This document shows positions 51,901-58,616 of a DNA stretch of 64,000 nt, one piece after another. Both the position numbers and the translations under genes were made by a program. Under the pieces are notes generated by a model. It was not told where the DNA came from. It worked only from the letters and a program-made list of their open reading frames with translations, and did not search any database. Each line of letters begins with the position of its first letter. Position 1 is the first letter of the stretch. Origin of the DNA: Alphaproteobacteria bacterium (GTDB lineage: Bacteria > Pseudomonadota > Alphaproteobacteria > CAAHEQ01 > UBA3637); NCBI GenBank assembly GCA_017466695.1, contig JAFTTR010000022.1:62001-126000 (forward strand). Direction: 5' to 3'.

Positions 51901-52620
51901 TAATCCGTCTTTTGTTGGTTTGATAACTTCCCCATCAATAACAATTGAACCATCTTCATTCACGGGATACAATGTCCCATCTGGCCCCATAGCGTATTTT
52001 TGCTCTTTAACAGCATCTTCTTTTGAAACAGTTTCACAAATAACGCAGTCTTTTGAATCTGTTGATTGTGCTTTAACTTGAACGGTTGTTTTTTTGATTT
52101 CAAAACTTGTTTGTGAGTCTTCTTTCCATTCAATTGTTAAAATATTTTGTAATTGACGAAGTGAAACAGGATTCCACAATACTTTGATAAGACACCCAGA
52201 ACCAACAGGCAAACTTTCATCATTTTTACAAGTTGTTTCAATGGCAAAACCATCTTGTTGTTCATTAACAAATGAAGCACCTTTATAAATGATTGGTGTA
52301 TTTTCAGCTGTTAAGTTAATGGTTGCTTCAACTTGTGATCCAATGACAACATTGTTCATATCAATTTGTTCTGGAACAACTTTAAGTTGAGCGTTTCCTC
52401 TTGCGAAAACGTTCACGGATGAGTCTTGATCATCAATGCCAGGTACAGTTGTATCTACAAAGTCGATATTAGGCTGTACCTCTTGATGCGAAGATTTATT
52501 TGAAATAAAGGCGAGTGCTATAAAAAATACAAGAAGAAGTAATATCCCTCCAAATAAGAGTTTTCGATTACTTTTCTTTACATATTGCTCACTTGAGCTT
52601 AATCCTCTATTTTCTTGCAT
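45979..52620 (-). CDS. virB10: Giant repeat-containing VirB10-type protein
   Basis: A 2213-residue protein; ordinary VirB10 has about 400. Order: cytoplasmic start; one membrane helix (LLFGGILLLLVFFIALAFI, residues 20-38); a beta-sandwich resembling ASH/choice-of-anchor domains (residues 70-190: IDMNNVVIGSQVEATINLT, LPVGSGCLIKVLWNPVS); about 1600 residues (roughly 213-1816) of a 17-residue repeat, consensus (I/V)-G-x-(V/I)-x-x-(D/N)-G-x-(V/A)-x-(D/N)-x-x-G-x-x; then a VirB10/TrbI domain (about 1885-2085: AIPAVLVRSIDSRY, IIPAGSRLIGTFAG, GGIAAYLDDQLVQKFG); and an acidic tail to the end. VirB10 spans both membranes and gates the channel. Repeats between the membrane anchor and the channel domain recall DotG and CagY, though their repeats are different. 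Codon use is uniform through the repeats. Confidence 0.93.
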   Translation of the reverse strand: MQENRGLSSSEQYVKKSNRKLLFGGILLLLVFFIALAFISNKSSHQEVQPNIDFVDTTVPGIDDQDSSVNVFARGNAQLKVVPEQIDMNNVVIGSQVEATINLTAENTPIIYKGASFVNEQQDGFAIETTCKNDESLPVGSGCLIKVLWNPVSLRQLQNILTIEWKEDSQTSFEIKKTTVQVKAQSTDSKDCVICETVSKEDAVKEQKYAMGPDGTLYPVNEDGSIVIDGEVIKPTKDGLYINSKGEIVAVAVPEKIPLNLNNEVMGKIAPNGDVISAEGEKLGRLLGDDTIVDTNLKVLGAAVPVVSAMDMNGIIIGKMLNDGTVVNAQGSVIGKPLANGSIANLSNTVIGFLRPWGLVSNLNGKVIGAIIPDGTVLDAKQTVIGSIKPNGLAVSPTNDLIGGTIPMGVVVAPGCQTVGRVLQNGDIKDSYDQTVGKVLIDGSAINSEGADIGAVVPLGLVLNEKGETVGFVNSEGKAVGPKGNVIGCVNTDGSVSAGKKSVGGVMPKGRVIGYGCQQVGATFPDGSVINDNVISIGKVMTDSYVKDATNKIIGVVIPRASAIADGCRLLGLISVSGNITDISNNIVGCMTPDKTVINREGKTIGALAIKGIVVNKDGNVIGRVRLDGKVMDLQGKIIGCLQEDGSVISIETGEVIGHAINTGTNASNSGVILDANGNPTGWTIVGNKVYDANGNEIGTIDADGIVSAANGKFLGVIPPDGVIFSPDGMILGRYNSKTGYAVNNDGDRFGRVLPELTVISGETSQIIGALIANNTGFMDADNTYLATMAVDGTLKNKNNEVIGAIRANRTVTNKEGKILGYQIPKGKILSVYGKEIGSVSDTGEVISLKKSPIGKILPNGIAISTDNKILGGVFKRLAVAMGPEELLGYPSVTGAIMDKNGSVIAQATPFGIAISDDGVVGRMLPFGTYLNHQNKLVGWTSFDADLTGITGRSIGRLTANGLALDKTGEQLGYIAKTGVAVNTTGRFFGYMSIDNSIQTEKGKGSLYASDYIYNNMDEAIARILPVGVGVDTNGKFAGWLKENGTVGTEKETLGYVWNDYRIVNAKGDIKGTFIPLNSIAYTDYTKNAWFINETAQVATPKGQIKGSIVAPETVMSEGSIIAKLTDKDLFVADLVAPKVSSITSATGETLQIGTQKPTGSIMLSSYAAGLNKQIQGAAIPQGAAVSNSLNSIGREIMNGSVLLRGKKEATTSGTRALYDEKDSVRGMILPISTFIGKTGLLLGQSPAASSIINMDGKTIAVQMPLGFALSSENLWAGGKVPFGMAVDDDANILGTVAADGAVIGKSGQMIARALSDGAVADIQDRSLYNVMPYKGGIVAQGLAFSYRGKILGRTTLAGDILDESDNKTFRILDDGTILGKEEPLVGAILPFYTAISQEGEFMGTLAGNGQILSPTGELRGKIAVNATVKQSEFKITGALIPQTLITNDCKVVGQAAFNGQVIDAKGTVLGRIMPDKWALSPSGEKIGRVTRVGIVISNEGSYLGRTMPDSTVVDTSGVNIGCSRNDGSVVDHRTGEVIGRTLERGLVLGKDGKPIGRVKADGTVVNAAGEVIGRVLADGTVVDKDGKVIGRMISRDEEILYDENGNIKGTFSADGTFRDKEGNVVFRVDKDGNIYDKNGNLIGRLDEDGNFTTLTGEKIPGGELTVLMDKDGNVIGIVSGCDVINPQNEKIGTISADGSVVDLNGNIFAYILGNGTILDKDRNELGKVSGTSVKLDRCGIKTLTDEELMALEKQGLDAASKYGRGISGKGIVIGGQAYKVSEKGEILDDEGMIIGYMENGKPYTIDHRLITASGDSQGRIRPSIIEKRMKPSKEQIQQMQEILSQKRESMSAGMQSKGLITPNKRIQAMGRKKADANWDSIGIQKIVSSYPVDMSRMILKDKAIPAVLVRSIDSRYANMPVTAIVERHIYSEKGRNIIIPAGSRLIGTFAGEQGTDKRVAKLEITWQRLIRPDGGAFTFEATSGDAQGRGGIAAYLDDQLVQKFGKPIMTSVVTSAISYMMATNDDMYQDQYGNTITSSKTEAANDARENFINSMQTIFDQLVADAANIPVVIFVPSGTRLTVFANEDLWLRSEEDDIEEAGETSTEIEKPETPSWVEKRSDSSEEDEGEELEEEGEEENESQETSSQGDEKYYKPIDKAPDVEAEESTPVEEDSVKDNEPVYKADTVEKKSIKERKAAPVLPKTGATDKLF

Positions 52621-52649
52621 CGTAATCCTATTTTTCTATGAAGTGAAAA

Positions 52650-54374
52650 TTATTGAACTCTGACAACTGAACAGCCAAATCCTCTGCGACCTAATTTTTT
52701 ACATAATTTGTCAGCAATTGTTACATCTTTGACTGGTCCAACACGTAAACGGAAAAGTTCGCGCATATTCCCATCAGCTGTTGTGTCAACTGAATAATAA
52801 GGTTCATATCCTTTTAAAACGTCGGCATTTTTAGCTAAAATCTTTTCCCAAATACCTTCTAATTGAGCAATATCAGGGTGTGTGCCAAGTTCAATGGATA
52901 TTGTTTCGCTATCAACAACAGCACTTGGTGTTGTAGCAATTGGCATTTGATTCATAATCCCTGTGATTCCTGAATGTGCTTGAGGAGAGGCCATAATTTG
53001 CTGAGGGATAGATTGAATTGGTGCCATATTTTGAGTGTAAATAGGTGATTGAATATCAAATTGTTGTTGAGGAGCATATCCCATATTCATTCCCATTTGC
53101 ATTGGTTGAGTTGGAATGCTAGCATATTGTTCTGGCATAATAGATGGCGCTTGTTGATATGTTTGAGCCGTTGGTGCTGGTTGAATTGTTTCTGATTGAG
53201 AAACTTTTTCAGCATTTGGCATTGGATCTGTTATAACAGCTTCATCACTCATAACGCTTGGTTTTGCACTTGCGCCATTGTAAAACCCATTTGAATCATT
53301 ATAACTGGTGTATTCTAATCCAGAGCTTGGGTCTCTTCTTAATTTTAAGCAAATAAGTTTTTTCCCATTTCTTAAAACAAGGTCGCCAATAGCTTCAACA
53401 ACAATTAAACGAGAATTTGGACCGCTTGTTCTAAATCCAACAGGAACTTCCGTTTCTTGAACAAGTAAGTTCACAACGGGACGTTGAGTCATTGTAAGTG
53501 CTTTTGGTCCCAAATCAATATATGTGAAAATATTATCTCTCCATACATTGTCAGGAGCAATATCTACATCTGATGGATTAGGAATATAAATATCAATATC
53601 AAATCTCAAACTTTCTGGATCAACAGGAATACTTTGTAACCAGTTTTTAGGTCCTGTAGAGGCAGTGTTAATTCCAAATTGAGGATTTTGTCCCCCACTG
53701 CGACCTGTTGCCCAGCCAGGGATACCACGTCCACTAAGGGACCCTCTAGCAGCTGCTGGATTTGAAATACCATTTGAAGTACCCAATCTACCACCATTTT
53801 CAGCTGGTGTGTATCGAGGACCTACGACAATATCAACAACTGATTGTGTGATTTTAGATGTGTTATATGTTTCACTTCTTAAATAGAAAACATAACGATT
53901 TCCAGAACGACCAAAAACAATCATATTGCTATCAACACCAATAAATGAAGGATCGGCATAAAGAAGAAGAGAGTTAGGGGCTGCAATTTCCCCACCGAAA
54001 GATTCAGGAGAGCCAATATGAACTTTTTCAATTAATTCCCAAGTTGGTAAGTTGATAAGTGTCATCATACCTTCTCTTAAACGAATAGGTAAAATAACAT
54101 CAGGTGTCCATGTGTATTTCGAATAGCCTGGTTTTGATTGGCCTTCACCAAGGTGGGACATAGGATCGTTCCAAGCTTTTTGTTGCATTCCCAAAGAATT
54201 TAAATAATTTGGGTTAACAGATTCAAAATCACCATTTGTTTGAGCAATAGCGTCACTTAAACGTTCACTTTCAGCATCTGTTGGTAATCCTTGAGCATGT
54301 GCAACAAGTGAAAATAAAACAACAAAAGCAACAGTTGAAAGCCATCCTTGTTTGTGAAATTTTTGTTTGAACAT
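52650..54374 (-). CDS. virB9: VirB9-type outer-membrane complex protein with C-terminal SPOR domain
   Basis: A 574-residue secreted protein (signal peptide TVAFVVLFSLVAHA). Residues about 80-190 match the VirB9/TrbG N-terminal domain: VILPIRLREGMMTLINLPTW, SLLLYADPSFIGVDSNMIVFGRSGNRYVFYL. Residues 290-365 fit the C-terminal VirB9 domain that docks on VirB10 and VirB7. A Gln/Met/Pro-rich linker (about 380-485) follows. The last 75 residues look like a SPOR domain (FRLRVGPVKDVTIADKLCKKLGRRGFGCSVVRVQ), which binds denuded peptidoglycan. A SPOR domain on VirB9 is unusual. The start 54374 is chosen for its GAGGAGAGG site; an ATG five codons earlier lacks one. Confidence 0.88.
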   Translation of the reverse strand: MFKQKFHKQGWLSTVAFVVLFSLVAHAQGLPTDAESERLSDAIAQTNGDFESVNPNYLNSLGMQQKAWNDPMSHLGEGQSKPGYSKYTWTPDVILPIRLREGMMTLINLPTWELIEKVHIGSPESFGGEIAAPNSLLLYADPSFIGVDSNMIVFGRSGNRYVFYLRSETYNTSKITQSVVDIVVGPRYTPAENGGRLGTSNGISNPAAARGSLSGRGIPGWATGRSGGQNPQFGINTASTGPKNWLQSIPVDPESLRFDIDIYIPNPSDVDIAPDNVWRDNIFTYIDLGPKALTMTQRPVVNLLVQETEVPVGFRTSGPNSRLIVVEAIGDLVLRNGKKLICLKLRRDPSSGLEYTSYNDSNGFYNGASAKPSVMSDEAVITDPMPNAEKVSQSETIQPAPTAQTYQQAPSIMPEQYASIPTQPMQMGMNMGYAPQQQFDIQSPIYTQNMAPIQSIPQQIMASPQAHSGITGIMNQMPIATTPSAVVDSETISIELGTHPDIAQLEGIWEKILAKNADVLKGYEPYYSVDTTADGNMRELFRLRVGPVKDVTIADKLCKKLGRRGFGCSVVRVQ

Positions 54375-54468
54375 AGAACCTCTCCTCATTATTTTTTTAA
54401 TCTTATTCTAACATAGACCTAAAACAGTTAAAAAGTCTAGAAAAAAATAAAAAAATGCAAATTTTTAT

Positions 54469-54486
54469 CTAAAAAAATTTTTTTAG
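54469..54486. other. Perfect AT palindrome between virB8 and virB9
   Basis: CTAAAAAAATTTTTTTAG, an 18-base self-complementary sequence, within a 138-base gap, the longest gap inside the secretion operon. It may be an mRNA-level hairpin or a weak terminator/attenuator that sets the ratio of upstream to downstream subunits. Confidence 0.35.
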
Positions 54487-54527
54487 GTTTTGAATTGAAT
54501 TTATTTTATTTTCTAGAGTGTTAAATT

Positions 54528-55232
54528 TTATTTGGAATCTGCAGGTTTAAACCCAATGTTTAAAACTGTAAATCCGAGTGGATTTTTAAGTCTTTGTTCC
54601 CAAATAAGACCAGGTCTTGTGGGTTTGAAATCAATTTTCATTGTTGCTACCCACTTGGATTTTACAGGTTCTGAAGCGCCATGTTTCATTTCAATAAATT
54701 CAAGTTCAGCACGCCAAATATTTTCATTTTTGTTCGCCCGAAATGGTGTGACAACCAAAATGTTCACGTTCCTTGTTAGACCTTCAGTTTTTGCTTGTTG
54801 CAACCAAATTTTTGCAACATCTCCAAATTTTGTAAAAACAGATGTTTCACTCATCCAGTTAATATCACCATCAATTCCCCAGCGTCTTTCAAGTTCGGCG
54901 ATATTGGGACTCATGCTAAAATAAGACAACAAGTAATGCCTAATGAAGGACTCGGAAAGTAATTCCATATTGATGGCTTTGAAATTTGGTCTAACTACGT
55001 TTATAACTTGTTGATCTTTATTTAGGGTCGTTAGAAAAAAAGGTTGTACACGAACAATTGGTAAAAGAGATAACATTGAACTAATCAACATAAATGTTGT
55101 AATAACTGAAACAACAAGCACGAGTGCAAAAGTTCTAGCCATCCAAAGATACTGGCGTTCCTTGAGCGCTTCAGCAGTTATATCTTCAGATGTTTGTTTT
55201 GCATTGTTTAAGAGTTGATTATTCAATGGCAT
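54528..55232 (-). CDS. virB8: VirB8-type inner-membrane protein
   Basis: A 234-residue bitopic protein: a short cytoplasmic N-terminus, a membrane helix (MARTFALVLVVSVITTFMLISSMLSLL, residues 31-57) and a periplasmic NTF2-like domain. Family marks include SESFIRHYLLSYFSMSPNI, WLQQAK, the strand WVATMKIDFKP and the terminal NPLGFTVLNIGFKP (VirB8 N-P-x-G-x-x-V). VirB8 nucleates assembly of the transfer channel. It is one of two VirB8-like genes in the operon. Confidence 0.9.
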   Translation of the reverse strand: MPLNNQLLNNAKQTSEDITAEALKERQYLWMARTFALVLVVSVITTFMLISSMLSLLPIVRVQPFFLTTLNKDQQVINVVRPNFKAINMELLSESFIRHYLLSYFSMSPNIAELERRWGIDGDINWMSETSVFTKFGDVAKIWLQQAKTEGLTRNVNILVVTPFRANKNENIWRAELEFIEMKHGASEPVKSKWVATMKIDFKPTRPGLIWEQRLKNPLGFTVLNIGFKPADSK

Positions 55233-55250
55233 GATAACAAGACTCTTTCT

Positions 55251-55430
55251 TTAGGAAAGCCAATCTGGTAATTTAGGCATTTTTTCTAATTCAAGACAAG
55301 CACAAGGTGATTTTTTCAATTCTGAATAATCAGGTCCAATCCCAACAGGTTCTTTTTCATATACAGAACCACAGGCTGCTGCAAAGGCAATAAGACCCAA
55401 TGTTAATAATGCAAAAAAATATTTTTTCAT
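55251..55430 (-). CDS. Small lipoprotein, VirB7-like
   Basis: A 59-residue lipoprotein: MKKYFFALLTLGLIAFAAACGS has a lipobox (A-A-A-C) with the Cys at residue 20. The mature part is only 40 residues, contains two further cysteines (CAC) and ends PKLPDWLS. Size and place between two VirB8 genes and virB9 fit VirB7, the lipoprotein that stabilises VirB9, but sequence alone does not prove it. ATG 55430 is used; a longer frame upstream has no signal peptide at its start. Confidence 0.7.
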   Translation of the reverse strand: MKKYFFALLTLGLIAFAAACGSVYEKEPVGIGPDYSELKKSPCACLELEKMPKLPDWLS

Positions 55431-55529
55431 TTCTTTACCCCTTTTAAAATGGTTAACCACTTGTTACTCTAGCAATAGAAAAATAAATTATCAACCAAAA
55501 AAATAATTTTTTCAGATATTTTTTAATTA

Positions 55530-56216
55530 TTATTTTTTGACACGTTCTTTATATACACCAACATAAAATCCAAAAGGATTGGATTCAAATTTGTTGTATC
55601 TATGTATATTATTACGGTGTCCAATCTGCATGGTAACGACCCGACGTTGGACTTTTGGTTTTTCATTTGGTTCAAAAGAGCTATGAACGTAAACATCTAC
55701 TTCTGCTGTATAGGTGTTCCCAAGGTTTGAAAGAGAGTCAATATGAACACTGACAGTTGTTCTTTGGTTTTTTATGGTTTTTAGTTTTTCTCGAATATCT
55801 TTTGAAAATTCTCTATAAACACCTGGAGAAGATAAGCGATGAATAGTTCCTCCAGCATCCCATCTGGCTCTCATTTCAAATTCGTCAGCAAAAGAGCTTA
55901 ATCTGGCGTCAATATAATAGCGAACTAACATTTCATCAATGAGGGCTCTATTTGATTTATTGATGTCAGAAGTTGAATCGAGTAATCCTCTGACAGGCAA
56001 AGTGTCAACTTGAATGTGGCTTGAGGTATTAACTGTTGTTTCAGATGAGGGAAGAACTTGGGCAATCATTTTTAATTTGGGAGCCATTTGAACAAGAGTT
56101 AAAACAATTATCAAATTAATAGTAATACTAATTGCTGCTAATGTCATCCAAAATTTTGCTAAAAAAACAGCAATCGAACCTCTTATTTTTGAATTCTTAA
56201 AAAGAAAAAAAATCAT
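55530..56216 (-). CDS. Second VirB8-like protein
   Basis: A 228-residue bitopic protein. It has a membrane helix (FWMTLAAISITINLIIVLTLVQMAP, residues 22-46) and a periplasmic domain with the VirB8 layout: MLVRYYIDARLSSFAD, then a middle helix, strands VHSSFEPNEKPKVQRRVVTMQIG and the terminal NPFGFYVGVYKERVKK (N-P-x-G-x-x-V-x-x-Y). It differs much from the other VirB8. Two VirB8 copies are known in Rickettsiales-type systems. Strong ribosome site GGAGGGG inside the end of the upstream gene. Confidence 0.82.
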   Translation of the reverse strand: MIFFLFKNSKIRGSIAVFLAKFWMTLAAISITINLIIVLTLVQMAPKLKMIAQVLPSSETTVNTSSHIQVDTLPVRGLLDSTSDINKSNRALIDEMLVRYYIDARLSSFADEFEMRARWDAGGTIHRLSSPGVYREFSKDIREKLKTIKNQRTTVSVHIDSLSNLGNTYTAEVDVYVHSSFEPNEKPKVQRRVVTMQIGHRNNIHRYNKFESNPFGFYVGVYKERVKK

Positions 56217-56217
56217 C

Positions 56218-57783
56218 TTAAACCCCTCCGTTGAGGCACATCTGATCTATTTTCTTTTCATATTCTTTTTGTAGTTCTTTTTCTTCCTCAAGAGCAAGTT
56301 CTTCATACAGAGCTTTTTCAGCTTCTTTTTCTTTTTTCAAATGATCAACATTTGTTGAATTTGTTGTTCCCAGAATAAGTTCCCCTTCAATATCTTTTTC
56401 AAGTGCATTAATGTAATTTAAATGTTCAAGAGTTTGTGTCGCATTTAAGATATTGTTAGCTTTAACATATTCAGCTGATCCACGCTCAAGATTCGTGATT
56501 TGAGCCACTTGTTCAGAGTAGGGAAGTAGTGCAAAATCTTTTAAAAAGTCACTGTCTTTTGTTAAAGTTACTTTAGGCGCATTTTCTTGATTTTTGGTTA
56601 TTTTTTCACGAATAGATGAAATATATTTTTTCTTTTTTTCAATGAGTTGTGCTTGAACAAGGTCAATGGATTTTACATCTTGTATATCAAATTTTTCTGT
56701 AATTTGAAGTTCTTTTAAATCATTTGAAATATTATCAATTGTCTCTTGTTGAAACTCAAGGGCGAGCTGATAATTTGTATCAGCTGTTTGTTTTGTTTTC
56801 TTTAATCCTTGATAAACATTTAAACGATTATTTTTTTCATCCGTTGGTTTATGACGATATTCATCTTTAGGAACCAATGATTTTGATTGGAAAAATTCAG
56901 CCATCTCTCCATTTGGATTGTAAGATTGAAAATTTGTTTCTACAAATTTTTTCCAAGGATCTGGCCATTTGGGAAAAACAGATTTTGACTGTGTTGGATC
57001 ATCCATCATAAGGATAAGCTCGTTTGCTGGAGGTAACGCATTTGGTGGTTTGGGGAATGTTTTGAAACTTTCTGGTATTTTAGATAGGTCTTTTTGTGAC
57101 AATCCTTTTAAATAGGTATTAAAAGCTTTTTCATTTTCTTGATAAGAATTTTGACTTGTAACACCGGGGATTTTACCAGTCCTGCCAATCAATGAATTAA
57201 ATTTTTGAATAAAGGAATTTACTTCTTCATTATAAACATATTCTTGGTCTTTCCATAGGGGAAAAGATTTTCCATTTTTTAGAGTCCCATATTTTTCAGG
57301 CGTTGCATAAAGAGAAGTTAGAACTTCTCTCCCTAAATACCAGTGGGCCATTTGTTCAGATCTAATTTCCTCCCCTGTATGTAATTTTTTGGGGGTTGCA
57401 TTTAACAAGGATAAAGTCATTTCTAACTCTTGATTGTCATATTCTTGAGTTATATTTTTCCATGCTTCTTGAGGATTTTCATAAAATTGAGCTAAGAGGT
57501 TAATATTACAAGTTTCCATAGCATTGTATCTAGCATCAGCTAATTTTTTTTGATTTAAGGTACTTTCAGCGCGTGAATATGCTTTTCTGAGGGTTGTGAT
57601 TTTTTCTTGCGCAGTATGAATACTGATAAGTTCTGCTAATTCTGGTAAATAATTTTCTGGTTGATAAACTTCAAGAATAGCTGCTGGTTTAACTTCAACT
57701 TGTACAAACTGAGCCGAAAGCATGTTTGAAAACAAAGCAGAAAATCCAAGACTTGTTACTGCCAGTAGAATATATTTTTTCAT
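56218..57783 (-). CDS. Secreted coiled-coil protein of the type IV secretion operon
   Basis: A 521-residue protein with a signal peptide (KKYILLAVTSLGFSALFSNMLSA). The rest is helical and charged, with long heptad-like stretches (EFQQETIDNISNDLKELQ; the last 60 residues are nearly all Glu/Lys/Leu, ending EYEKKIDQMCLNGG). Two cysteines (CNIN near 93 and the terminal one) could bridge. No family recognised. It starts at the stop of the upstream gene and ends one base before the second VirB8-like gene, so it must be made with the secretion apparatus. It may be a periplasmic rod or tether. Confidence 0.7.
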   Translation of the reverse strand: MKKYILLAVTSLGFSALFSNMLSAQFVQVEVKPAAILEVYQPENYLPELAELISIHTAQEKITTLRKAYSRAESTLNQKKLADARYNAMETCNINLLAQFYENPQEAWKNITQEYDNQELEMTLSLLNATPKKLHTGEEIRSEQMAHWYLGREVLTSLYATPEKYGTLKNGKSFPLWKDQEYVYNEEVNSFIQKFNSLIGRTGKIPGVTSQNSYQENEKAFNTYLKGLSQKDLSKIPESFKTFPKPPNALPPANELILMMDDPTQSKSVFPKWPDPWKKFVETNFQSYNPNGEMAEFFQSKSLVPKDEYRHKPTDEKNNRLNVYQGLKKTKQTADTNYQLALEFQQETIDNISNDLKELQITEKFDIQDVKSIDLVQAQLIEKKKKYISSIREKITKNQENAPKVTLTKDSDFLKDFALLPYSEQVAQITNLERGSAEYVKANNILNATQTLEHLNYINALEKDIEGELILGTTNSTNVDHLKKEKEAEKALYEELALEEEKELQKEYEKKIDQMCLNGGV

Positions 57784-58616
57784 TATTTGTTGCTCCCTGA
57801 TGAAGATGAAGTATTTGATTGAACTGTTGGAATGTTTTTAACCGGTTTCATATTTGATAATCCAATATTAGATTTGTATTCCAATTCTGCAGATTCAACT
57901 TGCTTTTGAATAAGAAGTAATTGTTCCCAAGCAGATTTTAATTCAGAAGTTGTTTTTAATAGTTTTGTTTTGTTTTCAGATCCTTCTAAGTTATCTTGAT
58001 TAGAAGCTGCATTTGATGATTGATCAACATTTTTTTCAATGCTATTAACAATGTCAACAATGTCTTTGTATTTTGTTTTTAAAATCATAACACGAGATAC
58101 ATATTTAAGAGTTGCTTGTTGGCGAATATATGATCTGCGTTGTTGGAAAGCGTATTCACTCTCAAATCCACCTTGTGTTTCAATATTATAGTAATCTTTG
58201 CTTGTGTTTCTTTGTACACGTTCTAGAGTTGAGGCATTTTTAGGTGGTTGTGTATCTTGAACAATTGGTTTTTCAGTTGATTTTCCATCATCAGAAGAAA
58301 AAGCACTAAAGTCACCAGACATAAGTTGTAAGGCCATTTTCTTTAATTTGTTAATACCATCTTTAACTTTGTCTATGCCGTTTCTTGCTTTTCTGTACAT
58401 GGCTTTGATTTTTTGACGTTCATAATGGGTTGCTTTTCTAACTTCATACATCCCTTTAGCAGCACGTTGTCCCACTTCTTCAACAGCAGTAACAGTACCA
58501 CCATAGTTAGTTAAGTTGCAAGGTAAAGCACAGGGAACTGCACAAGGGTCAACGGCTGCATTAACAGACCCTGTAAAAAGTAAAATAATAAGGATTAAGG
58601 AGCTTAATATTTTCAT
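57783..58616 (-). CDS. Secreted helical protein of the type IV secretion operon (series member 5)
   Basis: A 277-residue protein: signal peptide ending SVNA, then a Cys-rich start (DPCAVPCALPCNL). An amphipathic helix KVKDGINKLKKMALQLMSGDFSAFSSDD is shared in style with two of the upstream genes (see SSAFSSDDEEE and VVKFFTGDGK). A second helical half follows (QQRRSYIRQQATLKYVSRVMILKTKY ... LLLIQKQVESAELEYKSNIG) and a Ser-rich tail. The overall plan recalls VirB5/TrbJ-like minor pilins. Not proven. Overlaps the genes on both sides. Confidence 0.68.
   Translation of the reverse strand: MKILSSLILIILLFTGSVNAAVDPCAVPCALPCNLTNYGGTVTAVEEVGQRAAKGMYEVRKATHYERQKIKAMYRKARNGIDKVKDGINKLKKMALQLMSGDFSAFSSDDGKSTEKPIVQDTQPPKNASTLERVQRNTSKDYYNIETQGGFESEYAFQQRRSYIRQQATLKYVSRVMILKTKYKDIVDIVNSIEKNVDQSSNAASNQDNLEGSENKTKLLKTTSELKSAWEQLLLIQKQVESAELEYKSNIGLSNMKPVKNIPTVQSNTSSSSGSNK

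Noticed and set aside
47729-52081. Several long open frames on the plus strand opposite virB10
   Set aside because: They arise because the 51-base repeats keep antisense frames open. They are Ser/Pro/Thr-rich repeats without ribosome sites.
45979-52620. Reading the large repeat as a CRISPR array or simple DNA tandem repeat
   Set aside because: The period is 51 bases, with high divergence between units and an intact frame; conservation is at protein level, with no spacers.
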